From Neospora caninum Liverpool (taxonomy: Eukaryota > Apicomplexa > Conoidasida > Eucoccidiorida > Sarcocystidae): a DNA stretch of 64,000 nt. Location: NCBI RefSeq assembly GCF_000208865.1, contig NC_018387.1, positions 1,841,120 to 1,905,119 on the forward strand, given 5' to 3'. A program made the position numbers and the translations under genes. The notes under the pieces are model-generated. The model was not told the origin of the DNA, made no database searches, and saw nothing but the letters and a program-made list of their open reading frames with translations. Below, in pieces: positions 57,027 through 64,000 of the stretch (position 1 is its first letter; every line of letters starts with the position of its first letter).

Positions 57027-57518
57027 ATGTCTCGCCTCGCCGGAGTCATCCTGTGTCGCTTCATTGCGACGGCCAGCTTCTTTAGCAAGGCGCCTATTTT
57101 CCCGAGAGGGACCAAGAAAATGAGCTCCTCGCGAAGCGGCGTGTTTGTCCTGTTTGACGAGAAAAACCATGATGGAAGTGGCGGCGTTTGCAGTTTTTCC
57201 CAAACCAGCAACTGCATCAACGATGCATTCCGTGCAAAGTCGCCAGTTGATAGCGTGGATCTCAACCAAGACATGCTCCGGCCACAGATCTGCCCAAAAT
57301 GCTGTAAGCCGATGAGACGGACGGAGGATTGTGACAGGAAGACGGGCGATGTCGGACTCCGCAGAAATGCAGAGCCAGAGAAGACAGATTTCGAGTCGAT
57401 GAAAGACGCTTCCTGGCAAATTGTGGACCTCGAAGAAGCGTGCGAAGGAGAGACAAAAGAAAAACCTTTTGATTCCCAGTGCGCGCTAGACCTAACGGAG
57501 TGGGTCGTGTTTGCCTGA
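57027..57518 (+). CDS. Small hypothetical protein with a CxxC motif, uncertain
   Basis: An ATG at 57027 opens a 163-codon intronless frame; the same frame is open further upstream but without a better start. The N-terminus is hydrophobic and basic (AGVILCRFIATASFFSKAP), compatible with a signal or targeting peptide. The remainder is acidic and hydrophilic with a zinc-ribbon-like ICPKCCKPMRR around residue 92. No family was recognised. The minus strand is also open across the same span, which lowers confidence. The composition of the plus frame (many Glu, Asp and Lys, few Arg runs) favours it. Confidence 0.35.
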   Translation: MSRLAGVILCRFIATASFFSKAPIFPRGTKKMSSSRSGVFVLFDEKNHDGSGGVCSFSQTSNCINDAFRAKSPVDSVDLNQDMLRPQICPKCCKPMRRTEDCDRKTGDVGLRRNAEPEKTDFESMKDASWQIVDLEEACEGETKEKPFDSQCALDLTEWVVFA

Positions 57519-59295
57519 CTTGGCTGTGAGAGAGTTCTTACACGCGGCCATGATGAAGCCTGTGGCATTCTGTGAGTCAGGAGTCAGTGCGTTCCGTTCG
57601 TATCCTCCATGAAAACCCAGTGTAACTACGGCAATGGTGGAAGTGACCTTGCACCTGTTATCCTGTGAACTACAGAGTGCCAGGCTTTTACGAACTGTTC
57701 ATAACAGTGTACAGCAACTTCTTCTTTTTCGGCGTCTCGAGTCCACATCCTACGGAAAGGGCTACACGGATATTTGCAAGCAGGTGAAGGTAGAACAAAA
57801 CACGTGTGATGCATGTAGACTGAGATTCCGCTTCACGCTGCAGTGATTGCCCTCGATGACAAGGCAGCTTTTAGAAGAAACCAAAGCACTGTAGAATTTC
57901 TTCCAAGTGGCGGGTCATTCAAACACCGTAGGCGTCACTGCTGGGACGCGCTTGGATCCGCGAGCGACATTTTACCATCTCTCTGCAAAAAGGTGGGCCA
58001 TCCTCCAACGTGAGAGAGCCATCCTCATTTGTGAACAGCATACTTGGAATGCAGCTGGACGTGAAGCAGGACTGCAGTTCTCACTGATTGTCGCGCACGC
58101 CAATCTGGACAGGCAGAGCCGTCTTCAGTAACGCTGGAGGTAATCTCTAAAGAACATGTTTTGCTGGAAACAGAACGCGCGCGCGCGAAGAACGAACTGT
58201 TTCAGCGTTACTTTCTGTATCCGACGCTCTTTGAGACCTGTTGACTTTGACTGCCTCACTCCCACAAAATGACCGAAAAGAAAATTGAGCTCGAAGAACC
58301 TGAGACGAGGTACTTGCATAGCGTGGATGAACGCCCATGTATCGGACTGGAAAACAACTGCAGAGTACGCAGAGTGGAACCGCACCCCTCAAAAAACATG
58401 ACCGAAAAGCTGCCCTCGTTGAAGGTTGGTTCGGTTCCGGGGCCCGGTTTTTTGTGGTGGTGCTGTTTGCATCAGTGTTCGTCGAAACCCGCAGTCGCCA
58501 TTCCACCTCGAAAGCACACACTGCGGAAAACAGTGGGCGTTTTTAAGGCTGACTGGCGGGGCTTCTTGTTCGCCACTAAAGACTTTCGGAAGCCAGTCTG
58601 CCCGAAACCGAAGCTGGACTCCCTGTTACACATTGTAAACTGGGATTCCTAGGTTTATACAAACTACCTTTTTCTGGGGAGTGGTCATGAAAAGCACAAT
58701 AGAACTTGAATCCGGTAAACAAAGCCATTCAAGGTCTAAACCAGTCGTCAGACTCTTATTCGAATTAACCACCTTCGGTTCCTCCGTGAAGAAGTTTCGC
58801 CTATCTCGTGCGGAACACCGTTTCTCCCCGACGCGTTTCGCGTAGTGGAGGACGATACCAAAGGAGTCGTGTGCGCTAGATCAGCCTTTTTACATCTTTG
58901 CGTGTCTGAGGCGCCTTTCGCATCTAACGGCATCCACGCCGGCGCGACCGTCCTCGCTCCCACGACAGCGTGGTTTGGAACGGAAAGGCACACTCCAGAG
59001 GACGCTTTCAAAAGCGCCTGTTTTATACACTTTCGAGAGGCGCAGCAGAGCTGTTTCGCAACTCCGTGGCAGCCACCCTGACAAGAGTTACCGTTTTCAG
59101 CGCGCTGAAACACTGCGCTTTCACGGAAAGATGTTTGCAAGCAAACGCCGCTCTGTGCGTCTGCTGAGAAAGAACTGTTAAGGAAGTGCACTGCACCAGA
59201 AAAAAAGCCCCTTCCGTGGTACCTCACCGACTTTCCGAATCTCCTCGCTCGCGTCCTTTCAGTTAACTGTTTCCCAAAACCACACACACCTTTCC
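57519..59295. other. Intergenic, 3' side of the Elf1 gene
   Basis: Nothing is recognised. Short frames such as plus 58269-58652 and minus 59287-58748 overlap one another and show no domain. It includes the presumed 3' UTR of the minus-strand Elf1 gene. Confidence 0.4.
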
Positions 59296-60335
59296 TTATT
59301 CGTCGTCTTCAAACAAGGCTTCGTCCCGCCCACTTTCTGCGTCTTCTTCCTTTTTCTGCTGTTCCCGAAGTTTTTTCAGGACTCCCATGGCGTCGCGACT
59401 CGCCTCCGCATCGTTGCCCCTTGGTTCGTCGCTGTCGTCCTCACTGCTTTCGTCTCTTCCTCGGCCAACTCGGAGGCGTTTCAACCTCGCGCCGCCGGAA
59501 GCTCTGTTTTCCACAAACTCCGACGTGCGTCGGGCATCCTCGTCGCTCTCGTCGCCTTCGTCACCCTCGTCGTCCTCTTCGTCAGCGGGACTCCTCCGTC
59601 TGAAATCGCGTTCATCACCACTCGCCGGACCCGACCGATCTTCCCCACGTCCAACTCTGGACGGCACCCGAGAGACAAAGCCACGGGAAGGCACGGCGCT
59701 GGAGTCAAAGCGGCCGTCTTCCTCGTTTGACGCCATTTTCCGCTGCGCTTGCTCCGCCGCTTGAGTGTTCGCCGTCACACATGCGTCAATCCATGCTCCG
59801 TAAATGTCGATGGGTTCGTCGAGCCGGTTGATTCGCTTCTCATACGATGTGCCGCAAATCCGGCAGCCGAGAGACCCTATGTTTCGCCCTCGATCCCTGC
59901 AGTGCACACGCAGGGACAGACCCAAGGGGAAACGCGGTTGGGCTGCCAACCCTGTGCACAGAAAACAGACGAGAGTCCCCTGCAAACGGCCAAACATCCC
60001 GAAACACACGACCAAACATGGCAGATGTACGCGTGCGCTTGCCCACAGCGCCTTCGGTTCCAGACCGTCAGCTGTCCGGGCGACGCCAAACCCAGGATTG
60101 CCTCTAGAGCGGACTTCAACGGCTTCAGAAAGAAACGCGCTCCTGCAAAGGCATGTTTTCTCGAGGAATCTAAACGAGCGAGCGGACGGAAACACCAGTG
60201 GAATCAATCGACGTTCTCTCACATTTTTACTGCGACAGCCCGGGGGTGGCTGCAGAAGGGACAGTCAAATTCCTTGTCAAGTTTTGGCAGCTTGTTTTTC
60301 TTCGGCTGCAACACCTTCGACTTCCTCTTCCCCAT
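59296..60335 (-). CDS. ELOF1: Transcription elongation factor Elf1/ELOF1 homologue with long acidic C-terminal tail
   Basis: Two exons (60335-60223 and 59896-59296) join in phase to 237 aa. The N-terminus is MGKRKSKVLQPKKNKLPKLD, followed by CPFC, then KMDRGRN, GCRICGTSYEKR and LDEPIDIYGAWIDAC. This is the full Elf1 domain, with four zinc-ligand cysteines and the conserved Pro-Ile-Asp-x-Tyr motif. Elf1 binds RNA polymerase II and helps it pass nucleosomes and DNA lesions. Human ELOF1 is about 83 residues and consists of little more than this domain. Here roughly 150 residues follow, highly acidic and serine-rich with basic patches (DEEDDEGDEGDESDEDARR), ending in EALFEDDE. Fungal Elf1 also has an acidic tail, but a shorter one. 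The intron splits the zinc domain between AVAVK and MDRG. Confidence 0.94.
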
Positions 60336-62768
60336 GGTGAAACAGCGGCGAAAGGGAGAGGTTGCACACGCCGTGCCGAAGAAGCGATGTCCGCTCTCTT
60401 TTTTCTCCCTGGTTTCTCTCGAGTGCCGGCGTAGACGCGCAGCCTCTCTGCCCCCGAGGCCAGCTGCTCAGCCGGCGGTGCGTTCCGGGGATTTCGAGAG
60501 CGAGAAACGTCCTCGCCTAACTTCAGGTAATGCCGCAGGTGCTCGTGGAGTCCGTCCACGCCGCGATCGAGCCGCAGGGAAAAAGACCTCTGGAAACGAA
60601 CGCCTCCACCCTGCGTTCGCCAGCAACTGAAGAACCAAGAACCTGCGATGTGCCGAGCGAGCTCGAAGGACTCCGCAAAAAAGAGCAGCAACAGTCCTTC
60701 CAAGACAAGAATGCGCGAAAAAAGGAGCTTGATGTGTCCAGACCGGCCGGCGGCAGCGATCACGAGTTTCCGCTTCACCAGTTCCAGCCTCGTACCCCAA
60801 CTGCTTCGTCTCCGTCCGAGAAAAAGATAAAAAAGATAAGAAAACCAGACGTCAAAGCTCCAGGAACATCGTCCAAAGTGTTTTCAGTCTCTCAAAGTCT
60901 CACTGGGACTCCTTCCCGTCGGGCCGGCGCATGCGCATGCAACACCCCAACTGGTGTATGTCCTCGTCAGACCTGGTCCTTTTTTCACACCAGGTGGAAA
61001 GAAAAGGCCTTGCCGCTTTACCCAGAGCCGCAGAATCCTCTCATGGCTTTTTTTCGCCGGAAACCCCCTAGGCGATTAGGCGACTCGCGCGTATCTGCTG
61101 ATGGCCCTCGCCGCGGCTGCTCGACGTCGAAAACGCGCGCGCGCGCAGAGAGTTCTTCGCTAGAGCCACGTTTGTGCAGGGACGCGAAAACAACACGGCC
61201 GGTCTTAGGCGCTTCGCCAGCGCGCTCTCCAGGTGGAGACATGTGGACCAGGTGTTTTCGGGCGACTGGAGCGCGAGCTCTGGATGCGGCAGGTGATGAG
61301 AGAGAGCGCCCTGTGCGTTTTCTCTCGCAGTTTCTCTTGGGGAGACCCGTAACAACGTTCGGATTCAGCTTCGTGCTCCAGGCCTCCCCACGAGTCAGAG
61401 AGCGGCGAAACCTTTCAAGGAAAAACAGGTGAACTTCTCTCTGCTAAACGTGCCTGGAACCGCCGCTGCTGGACGCACGTGGCCCAAAAGATGCCTGGCG
61501 ACGGACGCGTCTACAGAGACACAGGTAGCTGCGGTTCCTCGAGGGACAGTCTTGATCGTTTTGTTTTTCGCGTAACTTATAGCTGGTCCGAAACAACGAA
61601 AACGTCGGAGAGAGCCAAGGTCGCGTACGCATCCTGCCGTGCATCCACAACGAACCACATTGGAGAAAGGAGGTTTGTAATCACTGCATCACCGCAGAAA
61701 CTGCTTTCTCCCCATGGTAGTACATATCCGAGGAAGGAGACTCATGGATATACTGAGTGTTCTCGAAACCATGCTCACACACTAGAACTTTTTGGATCCG
61801 GTATTTTCCTTCTAGGACTCTCAGAGCTGGAGCCCTGTCGAGAGAGCGCTCACACTGACTGAAAGTCCTCCTACGGGCGACAGATGCGCCTGCAACCACC
61901 AGGGAGATGCAAAAACGTCTCTGCGCTGTTCTTTGGCGTTCCTGCCTTCAGCGTTTCCAGTTGAGGTAGTGCCTGCAGGTAGCCTGCAAAACCATCGGCT
62001 AGCCCCGTTTTGGCACGAACCGTTCAGTTTGTTTCCGTCTGTATCTGTCGACTCGCTATGTGGAGTTTTCACACACTGTTCGCGAACAATGGAAGAAGCC
62101 TTCTCAGTTGTTCGCCGTCGCTCCGCGTGATGTTCTAACGCATCTGCACGACCTAGCTGTTAGAGAGGAGCACGGTTCCTCGGTGTCGACACTTACGCCT
62201 ACGCCGCAAGCTGGGTGATTTCCTTGAAACTTGCTTACCGGATCAATTTCTACACCGTTCTGGTAACTCTCACCCCACCGCCCCAACACGCCCGTCAAGA
62301 GGGGAGAAAGAGAAACCGAGAGTGACTGTGCGAGGCGCTGCCCACAGATGTTCCTACCAATGCCGTCTTTCTCAAAGACAGGAATGAGAACCAACTTTCT
62401 CAGAGTCTCGCAGGCACTCCACGAAATCCGTTTCCATGTCTCCGGCAAACACGCGTGAGCACACCCCGAGGCCAGGATTTGCGCGCTCCCACGGGAATGG
62501 CGACGAAAAAAAATGCACACTTTAATATCACAACTCCGCCGGAGTGTATCCGCGAACACACAATGCAAAACTGTGCATGTCCGAAACATTCACACACCAC
62601 GCGAAGTTGAGCACACTCCTGGACGTTTCGCCTGATCTCGTCCACATCAGCGCGGTTGAGTCTTTGTTTGGGTAGGAATTCTCCCACCTACGCGGACAGG
62701 AAAGGTTCTGTTAGAGCCTTGACGCCGCGGCCGTCGCCTGCGTCTCGCGCCGCTCGTAGATCCTTGAC
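60336..62768. other. Spacer between two minus-strand genes
   Basis: Both strands are open over 60336-60780 (plus 60530-61432, minus 60778-60227), and neither has a known domain. The rest (61433-62768) has only short frames. It should include the Elf1 promoter and the 3' UTR of the gene at the right edge. A minus-strand segment near 62690-62600 reads VGEFLPKQRLNRADVDEIRR after a plausible acceptor and could be a further exon of that gene. Confidence 0.35.
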
Positions 62769-64000
62769 TCACTTGCAGCTTTTCCTCATTCGCCCGTAAA
62801 AATCGCCTGCGTTTCTCCACAGGGACTCGGGAACACTCTCCTCGCCGCCACTCTCCCCAACCCATTTCCACTGGCCGTCAGGCTGCATCTGGAGCTTCTG
62901 CTGCGGTGTACGTACACTCCCGCCTAGCCCCTCGTCTCTGCCGCCCCGCGAAGCTGCGAGCGCAGAACTGAGTGCTTCCGCATCGGCCTGTCGAGCCGCC
63001 TGCAGCTTCGCCTTTTCTCTCAGCAGCGTGGGGCCTTCCGTCGCTGTCCTGGAGGGAGCAGACTTCCCCGGGGCGAATCGCGACGAGGCGAACGAGGTCG
63101 ACGCAAAGGCGAGGGAGGCCGCGGCTGTCGCGTCTTTGCGAGGCGTCAGCGGCCCCGCCGGGGAGGGTCGGCGCCGAAAGAAATCACAGAATTGATGGAG
63201 CAAGAACAGGAGACCGACGCCCACGAGCGTGAGAACAATCAGCCATTCCCCAATCGAGCGCGTTGGATCTTGTCCGTCGTCTTCTTTCTGTTTCCGCTCG
63301 GTCCTCGCTTGCTCGTTTCGCTGTCGGGAACCTGTCTCGCCCAAACTCTCTCCCTCACTTCGCACCGAACGCTTCGACACTGAAGACGAGAAAAACGTCG
63401 AGGGGAACAGAAGCCGCGTCTCCTCGCCCTTTTCTTCTTCGGTCGTGTGCAGGCGCGCAGTCGTGCGCTCCAGCGACAGCGTCACGATCTGCTTCCACTC
63501 TCGCGACTCGATGGTGAGCTGGGCAGACTCGGGCGCTGTCCATACACTCCACTGGGGCGCGGCTTCTTTCTGTACCCGCTTCTGCCCCCGACTGGTCTCG
63601 CTCGGAGCCTCTGCCGGCGCCGCATCCACGCGGATCGCCAGGAGCAAACCGCGTTGCTGCGCGCGCACGGTGTACGCCTCCGACGAGACGCTGACGTCGA
63701 CAGACACTCGGTTCGACGCTGCCTCCTCGCTCGGTAGCGGCGGCACTGGATAGACGAAAACGGTGAGCGGCAACTTCGCGCCCGCGTCAGCCACGCGGAG
63801 CGCGGCGGAACCTCGCGATCGCTCAGGCTCCTCCGGCCTCTCCGTCTCTCCGAGGCTTCTCGCTTCGCCAGTTCCCCCCGCGGTTGCCGCCTCAAACAGA
63901 TCTTCGGACGTCGGGCCCTCGCTGCGCCCTTCGGCGTCTCCGCCCCGCCGCCACTGCGTCTCCTTCACGTAGAGAACGTGGGGCGTGGCCACGTGCATGG
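62769..64000 (-). CDS. Single-pass membrane protein, C-terminal part (gene open at the right edge)
   Basis: At least 409 residues in one open frame run from the window edge to a stop at 62769; an ATG at 63998 may be the start or internal. The N-terminal 200 residues contain beta-rich segments (LPLTVFVYPVPPLP, QLTIESREWKQIVTLSLE) that look like a lumenal or extracellular fold. One membrane helix follows (SIGEWLIVLTLVGVGLLFLL, ~245-270), then a cytosolic-type tail that is Ala/Ser-rich and ends in a WKWVGE block and RMRKSCK. No family was recognised. The sequence just after the end (tgcaaGTGAGT) is a good splice donor, so the last codons may differ if the gene continues to an exon near 62690. 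Confidence 0.68.
   Translation of the reverse strand, partial: MHVATPHVLYVKETQWRRGGDAEGRSEGPTSEDLFEAATAGGTGEARSLGETERPEEPERSRGSAALRVADAGAKLPLTVFVYPVPPLPSEEAASNRVSVDVSVSSEAYTVRAQQRGLLLAIRVDAAPAEAPSETSRGQKRVQKEAAPQWSVWTAPESAQLTIESREWKQIVTLSLERTTARLHTTEEEKGEETRLLFPSTFFSSSVSKRSVRSEGESLGETGSRQRNEQARTERKQKEDDGQDPTRSIGEWLIVLTLVGVGLLFLLHQFCDFFRRRPSPAGPLTPRKDATAAASLAFASTSFASSRFAPGKSAPSRTATEGPTLLREKAKLQAARQADAEALSSALAASRGGRDEGLGGSVRTPQQKLQMQPDGQWKWVGESGGEESVPESLWRNAGDFYGRMRKSCK

Overview
The window is nuclear DNA of an apicomplexan, most likely a tissue-cyst coccidian (Toxoplasma, Hammondia or Neospora type). The evidence is moderately GC-rich, intron-dense genes on both strands with GT-AG junctions, no operons, long spacers, (TA)n and (GA)n microsatellites inside introns, and a characteristic gene set. 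That set holds a plant-like trehalose-6-phosphate synthase/phosphatase with a starch-binding domain, a membrane-anchored purple-acid-phosphatase related to the glideosome protein GAP50, and a flagellar protein that only the male gamete of such a parasite would need. Exons were assembled by hand from reading frame, splice consensus and phase. For each completed multi-exon model the exon lengths sum to a multiple of three.

Layout. 332-5492 (-): metallophosphatase with a signal peptide and C-terminal membrane anchor. 9434-16370 (+): CFAP100/MIA1-like axonemal coiled-coil protein in 16 exons. 17901-18551 (-): a doubtful small ORF. 19238-20470 (-): calmodulin-like EF-hand protein. 23538-31596 (-): very large low-complexity protein of unknown function. 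35810-39016 (+): DUF676-type serine esterase with an N-terminal membrane segment. 41459-53369 (+): CBM20-GT20-HAD trehalose-6-phosphate synthase/phosphatase in 18 exons. 57027-57518 (+): a doubtful small ORF. 59296-60335 (-): transcription elongation factor Elf1/ELOF1 with a long acidic tail. 62769 to the right edge (-): C-terminal part of an unidentified single-pass membrane protein.

The genes look like unrelated neighbours, not a pathway cluster. The most interesting is the TPS/TPP fusion. It resembles plant class II TPS proteins, carries substitutions at residues that bind substrate in active TPS enzymes, has a conservative change in the phosphatase nucleophile motif, and starts with a starch-binding module. 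This suggests a link between trehalose-6-phosphate and amylopectin metabolism. I found no tRNA, rRNA, CRISPR array or transposon.
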